Below, in pieces: positions 16,627 through 25,561 of a stretch of DNA of 64,000 bases. The stretch is from assembly GCA_035548175.1 (NCBI GenBank), contig DASZTO010000052.1:1-64000 (forward strand), written 5' to 3'. The translations under genes and the position numbers were made by a program. Every line of letters begins with the position of its first letter. The stretch's first letter is position 1. The notes under the pieces were generated by a model that was not told the origin of the DNA, did no database searches, and saw only the letters and a list, made by a program, of their open reading frames with translations. The stretch comes from CALCHA01 sp035548175. Its GTDB lineage: Bacteria > Planctomycetota > Phycisphaerae > WQYP01.

Positions 16627-18288
16627 ATGGCCGAGCAACCCCCCAAGCCCGCCGCACCCACCGCCTCCAAAATGGACAAACTCGTCGCCCTCTGCCGCCG
16701 CCGCGGTTTCATCTTCCAGTCCTCCGAAATCTACGGCGGCATCAACGGCTTCTGGGATTACGGACCCCTCGGCGTCGAACTCAAACGCAATCTCAAAAAC
16801 GCCTGGTGGCACGACATCGTCCGCGCCCCCGGCAACGGCCCCGACGGCAACCTCCTCGACATGGTCGGCCTCGACTGCACCATCATCATGAACCCCAAAG
16901 TCTGGGTCGCCAGTGGCCACGTCGGCGGATTTAATGACCCCATGGTTGATGACAAGGAAACGAAGCAACGTTTCCGCGCCGATCACCTGTGGGTACGGGA
17001 AGCCGAGGGAGATAAGGGCGATCGTATTTACGTTGCCGTCTTGCTTGGATCACAGGATGAAGCTGCCGCCGCATGGGACCATTACGATCAGCATCACAAG
17101 CTGCCTGCAGAAATTCATGGACGCCTGTCAAGTGCCGTCAAGAGTATTCTCAAAGGCCCATATCACTTTAAGGATCGGCCATTCAGCTACTTGAACGTTT
17201 CCAACGATCAGCGCATGTGGGTGATCGGCGAAGGATCCAGCAAGGCCGGGTCGCTTACCGAACCGCGGCAATTTAATCTGATGTTCGAAACGTATGTCGG
17301 TGCAGTCCGTGATGAAACCGCGCTGGCGTACCTCCGTCCCGAAACCGCGCAAGGCATCTTCGTCAACTTTCGAAACGTTGTGGACACCTCGCGCGTCAAA
17401 GTTCCGTTCGGCATCGCCCAGATCGGCAAAGCCTTCCGCAACGAAGTCACCCCGCGCAACTACACCTTCCGCTCGCGCGAATTCGAACAGATGGAAATCG
17501 AATTCTTCATCCGCCCCGATACCGCCCACGAATGGTACAAATTCTGGCGCGATGAACGCTTCAAATGGTGGCAATCCATCGGCCTCTCTTCCGCCAACCT
17601 CCAGCTCCGCGAGCACGAGAAAGACGAACTCGCCCACTACGCCAAGGAAGGCGCCGGCACCTCCGACATCGAATACAAATTCCCCTTCACCGACCCCGGC
17701 TTCGGCGAGCTCGAAGGCGTCGCCCACCGCTCCGATTTCGATCTCCGCCAGCACGCCCAGCATTCCGGCCTCGGCGACAAACTCAAATACTTCGACCAGG
17801 AGCTCCAGGTGAAGCTGCTTGCCGAGGGAATGCCCAAGGAGCAGGTCGCCGAAAAATGCAAATACTTCCCCCACGTCATCGAGCCCTCCGCCGGCGCCGA
17901 CCGTGGCACCCTCGCCCTCCTCTGCGAGGCCTACACCGATGACCCCGATCGCCCCTCCGGCGTCGTCATGAAGTTCCATCCCCGCATGGCCCCCATCAAG
18001 GCCGGCATCTTCCCCCTCGTCGATAAGGACGGCATGCCGGAAATCGCAGAAAAAATCTATCGCGACCTCCGCACCACCTGGAACGTGCAGCTGGACAACA
18101 AGCAGAACATCGGCAAGCGGTACGCCCGCATGGACGAAGCCGGCACTCCCTTCTGCTTCACCGTCGATTCCGAAACCCTGCAAAATCAGACCGTCACCGT
18201 CCGCCACCGCGACACGCTTCAGCAGGAACGGGTCAGCATCAGCAACATCCGCCAATACCTTGCCGACAAAGTCGGGGCCGCGCAATGA
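16627..18288 (+). CDS. glyS: Glycyl-tRNA synthetase (single-chain, alpha2 type)
   Basis: This 553-residue class II synthetase charges tRNA-Gly. It has the fold markers of the one-chain GlyRS: GFIFQSSEIYGGINGFWDYGPLGVELK, the class II motif with RNEVTPRNYTFRSREFEQMEIEFF, and a C-terminal anticodon-binding domain around KAGIFPLVDKDGMPEIAEKIY. Residues about 98-235 differ in codon use from the rest of the gene. There, where many bacterial homologues carry Cys pairs, the protein reads VDDKETKQRFR and GSSKAGSLTEPRQF without cysteine, with about 85 residues between. The start at 16627 follows AGGAG. Confidence 0.92.
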   Translation: MAEQPPKPAAPTASKMDKLVALCRRRGFIFQSSEIYGGINGFWDYGPLGVELKRNLKNAWWHDIVRAPGNGPDGNLLDMVGLDCTIIMNPKVWVASGHVGGFNDPMVDDKETKQRFRADHLWVREAEGDKGDRIYVAVLLGSQDEAAAAWDHYDQHHKLPAEIHGRLSSAVKSILKGPYHFKDRPFSYLNVSNDQRMWVIGEGSSKAGSLTEPRQFNLMFETYVGAVRDETALAYLRPETAQGIFVNFRNVVDTSRVKVPFGIAQIGKAFRNEVTPRNYTFRSREFEQMEIEFFIRPDTAHEWYKFWRDERFKWWQSIGLSSANLQLREHEKDELAHYAKEGAGTSDIEYKFPFTDPGFGELEGVAHRSDFDLRQHAQHSGLGDKLKYFDQELQVKLLAEGMPKEQVAEKCKYFPHVIEPSAGADRGTLALLCEAYTDDPDRPSGVVMKFHPRMAPIKAGIFPLVDKDGMPEIAEKIYRDLRTTWNVQLDNKQNIGKRYARMDEAGTPFCFTVDSETLQNQTVTVRHRDTLQQERVSISNIRQYLADKVGAAQ

Positions 18289-18419
18289 CCCTCATCCGCA
18301 GGCTCCGTCCCCCCACCGCCCAGTGCGACACCCCGCGCCCCTGCGCTTCGGTTGCCGCCCCGACCCCGGCCCTTCCGAAAAAACGCCGCGCAATTCAGCA
18401 AAAACACCTTCTCAAGCGT

Positions 18420-18448
18420 TTGACGGGGGGTAAGGGTTCCCGTAAGAT
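18420..18448 (+). promoter_or_regulatory. Near-consensus promoter of the respiratory operon
   Basis: TTGACG (18420-18425) and TAAGAT (18443-18448) are separated by exactly 17 bases, a strong housekeeping-sigma promoter. Transcription would begin near 18455 and read through actA and the downstream oxidase genes. It lies within the 320-bp gap between glyS and actA. Confidence 0.65.
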
Positions 18449-18464
18449 TCGGCTAGACCGACTT

Positions 18465-18490
18465 TGTGCAACATTTCACAATCGTTGCAC
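18465..18490. promoter_or_regulatory. Nested inverted repeats, candidate operator for the respiratory operon
   Basis: GTGCAAC (18466-18472) and GTTGCAC (18484-18490) form a perfect 7-bp inverted repeat with an 11-base spacer. Overlapping it, TGTGC-N6-TCACA (18465-18480) resembles a CRP/FNR-family site with one mismatch. Both lie just downstream of the predicted start of transcription, a position suited to repression. The regulator is unknown. The rest of the gap (18491-18608) shows nothing clear. Confidence 0.45.
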
Positions 18491-18608
18491 GCGGGTGTTA
18501 AGCAGCTTGCCCCGCTCCTTCGGTCCCGTGGGTGGTGTACCGGTGAACTCCCCCTCTAAAACTTCGCGGCAGTTCCGCCTGCGTCCCGGTCATTAAGGAA
18601 CGCACTCG

Positions 18609-19304
18609 ATGGATTTCAAGCCCCTCTTCGTCTTCCCCCGCTGGTCCAACAAGTTGACCTTCGGCATACTCGTATTCCTCTCAGTCTTCCCCATTTACGC
18701 CGCCACACTCATCGCCTACGCGCTCAATCCCACCACCCTCAACGACGGCTACCAGCCCGTCCAGCCCGTCCCCTACTCCCACGCCCTTCACGCCGGCCAG
18801 CTTGGCATCGATTGCCGCTATTGCCACAACACCGTCGAAAAGGCCGGTTTCGCCGCCATCCCGCCCACCGAAACCTGCATGAACTGCCACAAGTCCATCC
18901 GCACCGATTCCGACGCTCTCAAACCGGTCCGGGATTCCTATAAAACCGGCCTTCCCGTCAAATGGGTCAAAATTCACGACCTGCCCGATTACGTCTACTT
19001 CAACCACTCCGCTCACGTGAATGCCGGCGTCTCCTGCGTCGAATGCCACGGCAACATCAACCACATGGACGTCGTCTACCAGGCCAAGCCCCTCAACATG
19101 GCCTGGTGCCTCCAGTGCCACCGCGACCCCACCGCCCATATTCGTCCCAAGGACCAGGTCACGAATCTCGACTGGCTGCCCCCCGGCGTCACGCGAGATT
19201 CCACACCTGCGGAAATCCTGGACGCCAAACGCAAGCTCGGCAAAACCCTCATAGAGCAGTACCACATTAACCCGAACGTGGATTGTGTGACATGCCATCG
19301 ATGA
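18609..19304 (+). CDS. actA: Alternative complex III subunit A, pentahaem cytochrome c
   Basis: This 231-residue protein has one N-terminal TM segment (FGILVFLSVFPIYAATLIAYAL) and five CxxCH haem sites: CRYCH, CMNCH, CVECH, CLQCH and CVTCH, the number expected for ActA. It faces the periplasm and relays electrons from menaquinol oxidation toward the mono-haem subunit. It is first in the operon, and its TGA overlaps the actB ATG. Confidence 0.93.
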   Translation: MDFKPLFVFPRWSNKLTFGILVFLSVFPIYAATLIAYALNPTTLNDGYQPVQPVPYSHALHAGQLGIDCRYCHNTVEKAGFAAIPPTETCMNCHKSIRTDSDALKPVRDSYKTGLPVKWVKIHDLPDYVYFNHSAHVNAGVSCVECHGNINHMDVVYQAKPLNMAWCLQCHRDPTAHIRPKDQVTNLDWLPPGVTRDSTPAEILDAKRKLGKTLIEQYHINPNVDCVTCHR

Positions 19305-22300
19305 ACGGCGAGAAGTCTAAAGGAAAGCTGTACTGGCGGAGCCTCGACGAACTCGCGGACAAGCCTGAGTTCCGCGCTTTCGTGGAACGCGAATTCCCCG
19401 CACACGCCTCGGAATGGTTCGGTGGCAGCCGCCGCGCCTTCCTCAAGGTCATGGGCGCTTCCATGGCCCTTGCCGGCCTGGCTTCCTGCCGCCGCTGGCC
19501 CGAAGAAAACCTCGCCCCCTACGCCCACCGCCCCGTCAACCGCATGGATGGCGTGCCTGTTCATTACGCATCCGCGTATGAACTCGGCGGTATGGGCCAT
19601 GGCGTCGTCGCCGTCTCTTATGATGGTCGCCCTATCAAAGTCGACGGCAACCCCTCCCATCCCCTCACCGGACACTCCGGCGACATCTTCCTCCAGGCTT
19701 CCGTCCTGAACGTCTGGGACCCCGACCGTTCCCGGAGCATTCAGGCCCGCACCACTCAGCAGGGCACCGAAGCCAAGACCTGGCAAGACTTTACGTCCTA
19801 CGTCAAAACTCGCGTCAAGCCCAACGGCCAGGGGATTGTCTTTTTGACCGAAGCCAGCCGGTCGCCCACCGTGGCCGCACTCCGCAAGCGGTTTGGCGCC
19901 GCGAAGTGGTTCGAATGGGAGCCCATCAGCTCCGACAATCAGCGTGCGGGCGCCAAGGCGGCGTTTGGCCGTCCCCTGCGTGCGGTTCCGCGCCTGGATG
20001 CCGCCGAAGTCATTGTCTCGATCGACGCCGACCTGTTCCACGCCGAGCCGCTGAACATCAAGTTCAACGCCGACTGGGCCAAGGGCCGCCTGCTTCGCGA
20101 TAACGAGCAGCACGCCAACGCGAAGATGAATCGCCTCTACGTGGTTGAAAGCGGCTTCACGATCACCGGCTCATCCGCCGATCACCGCCGCGCCGTGCGG
20201 CCGTCGCAGATTCCCGGCATCGTCGCCGCCATCGCCGCCGCTCTGGGACAGGGCAACGCCAACGTCGCCACGCTCGATAAAGAGTTGCAGACCTTCATCA
20301 ATGCCGTCGCCGCCGACGTCAAAGCCAATGCCGGCAAGGCGGTCTTCGTCGCCGGCACGCGGCAGAACCCGGACGTTCACGCCGCCGTCGCCGCCATCAA
20401 CTCGGCCATCAACGCCCCCGTCGATTACTACGCCGATCCGGAAGATCCCCGCGTCGAAAGCGACTGGACTCCACACGCCGAGCAGATCAAGGCCTTCGCC
20501 CAGGCAGCCGCTTCCGCGGAACTCATTGTCGTGATCGGCGCCAACCCCGTGCTCACCGCCCCGCGCGATCTCAAGATTGAAGACATTCTCAGCAGTCACT
20601 CGGCCATTCACCTTGGCCAGTACGTCGACGAGACCGCCCGCGAGTGCCTCTGGCATGTCCCGCAGGCCCATTACCTTGAAGCGTGGGGCGACGTCCGCAC
20701 CTTTGACGGCACCGTCTCGATCGCCCAGCCGCTCATTGAGCCCCTCTTTGGCGGCAAGAGCACCATCGAATTTCTCTCCGCCCTTTCCGGCGACGATGAA
20801 GCCGGCTATGACCTCGTCCGCGCGACCGCCAGGGAATACATCCCCGGCTATAGCGATTGGACCTGGAAACAGGCCCTCTTTAATGGCGTCGTGGCCAACT
20901 CCGCCCGGCCCGCCGAAAAGCTCACCCCCAACGTCGCCAATCTCACCGCCGCGATTTCCCGTGTCGCCACCACCCCGGCTTCCGGCCCCGCCGGCGGCGG
21001 AGGCTACGAGCTCGCCCTCCACGCCGGGATGCTCTACGACGGCCGTTTCGCCAATAACGGCTGGCTCATGGAACTTCCCGACCCCATGAACCGCTGCACG
21101 TGGGACAATCCGCTGCTGGTCTCCCCCAACACCGCCAAAAAACTCAACGTCGACAGCGATCAAGTCCTCAAGCTCTCCGCCAACGGGCAGGACATCGAGG
21201 CCACCGTCTACATCCTCCCGGGCCAACCCGATGACGTCCTCGGCCTCGCCGTCGGTTACGGCCGCAAAGGCCTGGGCTCGATCGCCCACGACGTCGGCAG
21301 CGACGGCTACGCCCTCAAAGGCACGAAGGACGGCTCCTTTATCCCCGTCCAGGTCGGGTACACCGGCAAGGTCAACCCGCTCGCATGCGTCCAGCAGCAC
21401 CACATGATGGACCTCATTCCGGGCCTGGGCAAACAGCGCATCAAGGAAGAAGTGCCCGGGCTGGTGGTCGAAGGCACACTCGACGATTACCGCAAGCACG
21501 CCTCGATGGGCACCCGCAAAGTCGTCAGCCTCAGCATGTTCAACGAACGCAGCTACGACCACGTCCACAAGTGGGGCATGGCCATCGACCTGACGGTCTG
21601 CACCGGGTGCTCCGCCTGTGTCGTCGCCTGCACTTCCGAAAACAACGTGCCGGTGGTAGGCAAGGCCCAGGTGTACAAGGGCCGCGAGATGCACTGGATC
21701 CGCATCGACCGCTACTTCAAGCACGACGAGGAAAATCCCCAGGCCGTGCACCAGCCGGTGACCTGCATGCACTGCGAAAACGCCCCCTGCGAGGAAGTGT
21801 GCCCGGTCGCGGCCACCACCCACAGCGTCGAAGGTCTCAACATGATGACCTACAACCGCTGCATCGGCACCCGCTACTGCTCGAACAACTGCCCCTACAA
21901 GGTCCGCCGCTTCAACTTCTTCGATTACAACAACGGCGAGATTTCCAACCAGTACACGCCCAACATTCTCCGCCCCGACATCGACGATTTGCTGAAGATG
22001 TCCAAGAACCCGCAGGTCACGGTGCGCATGCGCGGCGTGATGGAAAAGTGCACCTACTGCGTGCAGCGGATCGAAAATGCCCGCATCAAGGTCCGCGCCG
22101 AAAACCGCGACCACGCCGACACCGTCATGATCCCCGAAGGCATGGTCGTCACCGCCTGCCAGCAGGCCTGCCCCACCAATGCCATCGTCTTCGGCAACCT
22201 CAACGACCCCAACGCCCGGGTCACCAAGCTTCACGCCCTGGCGCAGGTCTATGGCCTGCTCGATCCGGAGCTCAACACCAAGCCCCGCACCCAGTACCTC

Positions 22301-22453
22301 GCGAAGGTCCGCAACCCCGCCAGCGGCGTCGATCCCGAATGGTACAACGACACGGAGTGGCGCTCCGAAGGCTTCTTCTTTGAGGAAGACGAAGGCGCCT
22401 CTGAAAAGGAAAGTCCCGCCGGAACCCAGCGCGGCGAAGGCAAGGCCCCCTGA
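19301..22453 (+). CDS. actB: Alternative complex III subunit B, molybdopterin-fold/iron-sulfur protein
   Basis: This roughly 1050-residue protein fuses an N-terminal molybdopterin-oxidoreductase-like domain to a C-terminal ferredoxin-like domain with four cysteine groups: CTGCSACVVAC, CMHCENAPCEEVCP, CIGTRYCSNNCP and CTYCVQ...CQQACP. Near residue 50, SRRAFLKVMGASMALAGLASC is a Tat-type signal ending in a possible lipobox cysteine. In this family the molybdopterin domain holds no cofactor, and electrons pass through the Fe-S clusters. The start is taken at 19301 because it forms ATGA with actA; an in-frame ATG at 19292 is an alternative. Confidence 0.93.
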   Translation: MNGEKSKGKLYWRSLDELADKPEFRAFVEREFPAHASEWFGGSRRAFLKVMGASMALAGLASCRRWPEENLAPYAHRPVNRMDGVPVHYASAYELGGMGHGVVAVSYDGRPIKVDGNPSHPLTGHSGDIFLQASVLNVWDPDRSRSIQARTTQQGTEAKTWQDFTSYVKTRVKPNGQGIVFLTEASRSPTVAALRKRFGAAKWFEWEPISSDNQRAGAKAAFGRPLRAVPRLDAAEVIVSIDADLFHAEPLNIKFNADWAKGRLLRDNEQHANAKMNRLYVVESGFTITGSSADHRRAVRPSQIPGIVAAIAAALGQGNANVATLDKELQTFINAVAADVKANAGKAVFVAGTRQNPDVHAAVAAINSAINAPVDYYADPEDPRVESDWTPHAEQIKAFAQAAASAELIVVIGANPVLTAPRDLKIEDILSSHSAIHLGQYVDETARECLWHVPQAHYLEAWGDVRTFDGTVSIAQPLIEPLFGGKSTIEFLSALSGDDEAGYDLVRATAREYIPGYSDWTWKQALFNGVVANSARPAEKLTPNVANLTAAISRVATTPASGPAGGGGYELALHAGMLYDGRFANNGWLMELPDPMNRCTWDNPLLVSPNTAKKLNVDSDQVLKLSANGQDIEATVYILPGQPDDVLGLAVGYGRKGLGSIAHDVGSDGYALKGTKDGSFIPVQVGYTGKVNPLACVQQHHMMDLIPGLGKQRIKEEVPGLVVEGTLDDYRKHASMGTRKVVSLSMFNERSYDHVHKWGMAIDLTVCTGCSACVVACTSENNVPVVGKAQVYKGREMHWIRIDRYFKHDEENPQAVHQPVTCMHCENAPCEEVCPVAATTHSVEGLNMMTYNRCIGTRYCSNNCPYKVRRFNFFDYNNGEISNQYTPNILRPDIDDLLKMSKNPQVTVRMRGVMEKCTYCVQRIENARIKVRAENRDHADTVMIPEGMVVTACQQACPTNAIVFGNLNDPNARVTKLHALAQVYGLLDPELNTKPRTQYLAKVRNPASGVDPEWYNDTEWRSEGFFFEEDEGASEKESPAGTQRGEGKAP

Positions 22454-22534
22454 TCCCGCCCGCGCCGGCCGGCTCTTTCCGGCCCCGCAGGCACAGGCTT
22501 ACGCAAGCACACGCTTTGGACGCAGGTAGTCAAC

Positions 22535-24025
22535 ATGACCGCGATTCCCAGTGACAATCTGATGCCCAGCCCTTACGGGGTCGCTGAGCGTGACAACACG
22601 TTCAACAATCCCGCCCGACGCGCGCCGCTCGTCGTGGGCGACTCGGCCAGCTTCCACGCCATCACCGAGAAAATCTGCTACGTCGCCGAGGCTCCCCGGC
22701 CTCCGCGCGCGTGGTACATCGCCTTCGGCGTCGCCTTTATCTGGCTCAACGTCATGGGCGCCATGATCCTCTACCTCTTCTTCACCGGCGTCGGCGTCTG
22801 GGGCATGAACCGCCCCAACATGTGGGCCTTCGATATCACCAACTTCGTCTTCTGGGTCGGCATCGGTCACGCCGGCACCCTCATCTCCGCGATATTGTTC
22901 CTCTTCCGTCAGAAATGGCGCACCGGCATCAACCGCTTCGCCGAGGCCATGACCATCTTCGCCGTCGTCTGCGCTGGAACCTTCCCCGGTATCCACGTCG
23001 GCCGCGCATGGTTCGCTTACTGGCTCTTCCCCATCCCCAACCAGATGGGTCTCTGGCCCAACTTCTTCTCGCCGCTGCTGTGGGACGTTTTCGCGGTCTC
23101 CACCTACGCCACCGTCTCGGTCCTCTTCTGGTACATGGGCATGGTCCCCGACCTGGCCACCTTCCGCGACCGCGCCGTCACCAAATGGCGATTCCTCCTG
23201 TACGGCATCCTCTCGCTGGGCTGGCGCGGCTCCAACCGCCACTGGCATGTCTACGAAAAGGCCTACCTCATCCTCGCCGCCCTCGCCACGCCCCTGGTGC
23301 TCTCGGTCCACAGCGTCGTGTCCTTCGATTTCGCCGTCTCACAGATTCCCGGCTGGCATACGACCATCTTCCCGCCCTACTTCGTCGCAGGGGCCATCTT
23401 CTCCGGCTTCGCCATGGTCATCACGCTGGCCATCCCCGCCCGCGAGCTCTTCGGCCTCAAAGACTTCATCACGATGCGCCACCTCGACAACATGGCCAAG
23501 ATCATCCTGGTCACCGGCTCGCTGGTCGCCTACTCCTACCTCATGGAATGGTTCATCGCCTACTACTCCGCCAGCCCCTTCGAACGCTTCCACTTCATGA
23601 ACCGCGAGTTCGGCAACATGTTCTGGGCCGGCTGGATCATGTTCGGCTGCAACGCCGTCGTCCCGCACGTCTTCTGGTTCAAGTGGTGCCGCCAGAACAA
23701 GTGGATGCTCATGATCATCTGCGCCCTGGTCAACGTGGGGATGTGGTTCGAACGCTTCGTCATCATCGTGACCTCCCTCTCCCGCGACTTCCTGCCCTCC
23801 TCCTGGCACTGGTACTACCCCAGCTACGTCGAAGTGCTGACCCTGATGGGCTCCTTCGGCCTGTTCTTCACGCTCTTCCTCCTGTTCTGCCGCTATCTGC
23901 CCATGGTCGCCATGGCCGAAGTCAAGTCCGTCCTGCCGCAGGCGGACCCCCACTATCACCCCGATCACCAGGGTCATCCCGGCGCCAGCGGTTACGCCGG
24001 CGAACTGACCCCCGCGGAACGTTGA
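22535..24025 (+). CDS. actC: Alternative complex III subunit C, NrfD-like quinol-binding membrane protein
   Basis: This 496-residue protein has about ten TM segments of the NrfD/PsrC family, starting with WYIAFGVAFIWLNVMGAMILYLFF, and conserved quinol-site segments such as IGHAGTLISAILFLFRQKWR and HSVVSFDFAVSQIPGWHTTIFPPYFVAGAIFSG-like stretches. It is the expected menaquinol-oxidising subunit and pairs with ActB. The ATG follows AGGT at good spacing. The C-terminus is His-rich. Confidence 0.93.
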   Translation: MTAIPSDNLMPSPYGVAERDNTFNNPARRAPLVVGDSASFHAITEKICYVAEAPRPPRAWYIAFGVAFIWLNVMGAMILYLFFTGVGVWGMNRPNMWAFDITNFVFWVGIGHAGTLISAILFLFRQKWRTGINRFAEAMTIFAVVCAGTFPGIHVGRAWFAYWLFPIPNQMGLWPNFFSPLLWDVFAVSTYATVSVLFWYMGMVPDLATFRDRAVTKWRFLLYGILSLGWRGSNRHWHVYEKAYLILAALATPLVLSVHSVVSFDFAVSQIPGWHTTIFPPYFVAGAIFSGFAMVITLAIPARELFGLKDFITMRHLDNMAKIILVTGSLVAYSYLMEWFIAYYSASPFERFHFMNREFGNMFWAGWIMFGCNAVVPHVFWFKWCRQNKWMLMIICALVNVGMWFERFVIIVTSLSRDFLPSSWHWYYPSYVEVLTLMGSFGLFFTLFLLFCRYLPMVAMAEVKSVLPQADPHYHPDHQGHPGASGYAGELTPAER

Positions 24026-24076
24026 TGAGGACCACGCCCGTTGACCGAGCCAATTAACGCCTAAAGGTTTCCGCTT

Positions 24077-24679
24077 ATGAGTGCTGCCACCGTCAAACCT
24101 TCCATCCGCCCGCGCGAGCCGCGGCTCTGGGGGCTTCTCGCCGAGTACGAAACCCCCGGCGACCTGCTCCATGCCGCCGAGCGGATCCGCGACGCCGGCT
24201 TCAAAAAATGGGACTGCCTCACGCCTTTCCCGGTCCACGGCCTGGATAACGCCATGGGCATCCGCCGCACCAAGCTCCCGTGGGTCATTCTTTGCGTGGG
24301 TCTGACCGGTCTGTGCTTCGCGATCTTCCTCCAGTGGTACGTCAACAGCCCCTACACCCAGTCCGCCAGTCTTTACGTGCTGTCCGGTTATCCGCTCACG
24401 ATCTCGGGCAAACCCTACTGGTCGGTGCCGCCCAACGTGCCGGTGATGTTCGAGTTCACCGTTCTGACCTCCTCCCTGACCGCGTTCTACGGGCTGTGGA
24501 TGTTCCTGCGCCTGCCCCGCTATCACCATCCGCTCTTTTCGGTGGCCCGCTTCCGCCGCGTCACCGACGACAAGTTTTTCCTCGTGGTTGAAGCCACCGA
24601 TGAAAAGTTCGACGCCGCCAATTCCCGCGCCCTGCTCGAACAGACCCATCCCGCGGCTATTGAAGAAGTGAAGGACTGA
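24077..24679 (+). CDS. actD: Alternative complex III subunit D (DUF3341)
   Basis: This 200-residue protein is the two-TM DUF3341 subunit. The first part GLLAEYETPGDLLHAAERIRDAGF is a cytoplasmic ferredoxin-like segment, followed by two helices (LPWVILCVGLTGLCFAIFLQWY and FEFTVLTSSLTAFYGLWMFLR). It stabilises the membrane part of the complex. The stop codon shares a base with the actE ATG (TGATG). Confidence 0.9.
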   Translation: MSAATVKPSIRPREPRLWGLLAEYETPGDLLHAAERIRDAGFKKWDCLTPFPVHGLDNAMGIRRTKLPWVILCVGLTGLCFAIFLQWYVNSPYTQSASLYVLSGYPLTISGKPYWSVPPNVPVMFEFTVLTSSLTAFYGLWMFLRLPRYHHPLFSVARFRRVTDDKFFLVVEATDEKFDAANSRALLEQTHPAAIEEVKD

Positions 24680-25527
24680 TGCCCATGTCCAAAATCACCA
24701 TGGGATTGATTTGCGTGCTCATCGTGCTGGCGATGCTGCCCTTCGCCCTGGTCGCACGCTCGCGCGCTTCCCATAGCCCCGCGCTGGCGCCCCATCTCGT
24801 GCTCGACATGGACAAGCAGCCCAAGTTCAAGGCGCAGCGCCCCGCCGACATGTTCGCCGATGGCCGCTCGATGCGCCCCCAGGTCCCCAACACCCTCGCC
24901 CAGGAAGACATGGTCATCGCCCCGGAAATCCTCAATGATCCGACCGATCCCCACCTGCTCGACGGCGGCAAATCCGTGGTGCTGTCCGATCCCACCGTCT
25001 ACGCCGCCGTCTGCCTCGGCCGCAACCGTCCCGCCGGCATGACCGACGAGCAGTTCGCCGCCATCGTCCCCATCAGCGTGACCAACCCCAAGGCCACCGA
25101 GGCCGATATCGACAAGGACACCTTTTACGTCCACACCATCCCGTCGCAGTTCCCCGTGACCAGGGAATTCATCCAGCGCGGCCAGGAACGCTTCAACATC
25201 TACTGCGCGCCCTGCCACGGTTACGACGGCTACGGGGACGGCATGGTCGCCCAGCGGGCCGATGCCCTCAAAAACGGTCCCGATCCGCTGGCCGCTTCCG
25301 CCTGGGTCCCCCCGCAGAACCTCCAGGAACAGAAGATCAAGGACCATCCCGACGGCAGCATCTTCAACACCATCACCAACGGGGCGCGCACCATGCCGCC
25401 TTATGACAAGCAGATTTCCATCCCCGACCGCTGGGCCATCGTCGCCTACGTCCGGGCGCTCGAACGGTCCCAGGCGGCTCCGGTTTCCGACCTGACGCCC
25501 GCGGAACAACAGAAGTTCGCTCACTGA
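24679..25527 (+). CDS. actE: Alternative complex III subunit E, mono-haem cytochrome c
   Basis: This 282-residue protein has an N-terminal membrane anchor (LICVLIVLAMLPFALVARS) and one haem c site CAPCH in ERFNIYCAPCHGYDGYGDGMV. A methionine in ARTMPPYDKQI is a likely axial ligand. It passes electrons from the complex to the oxidase. Translation is coupled to actD. Confidence 0.9.
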   Translation: MPMSKITMGLICVLIVLAMLPFALVARSRASHSPALAPHLVLDMDKQPKFKAQRPADMFADGRSMRPQVPNTLAQEDMVIAPEILNDPTDPHLLDGGKSVVLSDPTVYAAVCLGRNRPAGMTDEQFAAIVPISVTNPKATEADIDKDTFYVHTIPSQFPVTREFIQRGQERFNIYCAPCHGYDGYGDGMVAQRADALKNGPDPLAASAWVPPQNLQEQKIKDHPDGSIFNTITNGARTMPPYDKQISIPDRWAIVAYVRALERSQAAPVSDLTPAEQQKFAH

Positions 25528-25561
25528 TCGCCGAATCTCCCCTGCGTTGGAGTGCAGACCC

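Noticed and set aside
19301..20900. ActB as a catalytic molybdopterin enzyme
   Set aside because: Its gene neighbours and C-terminal iron-sulfur domain match alternative complex III, where this domain is known to hold no molybdenum cofactor.
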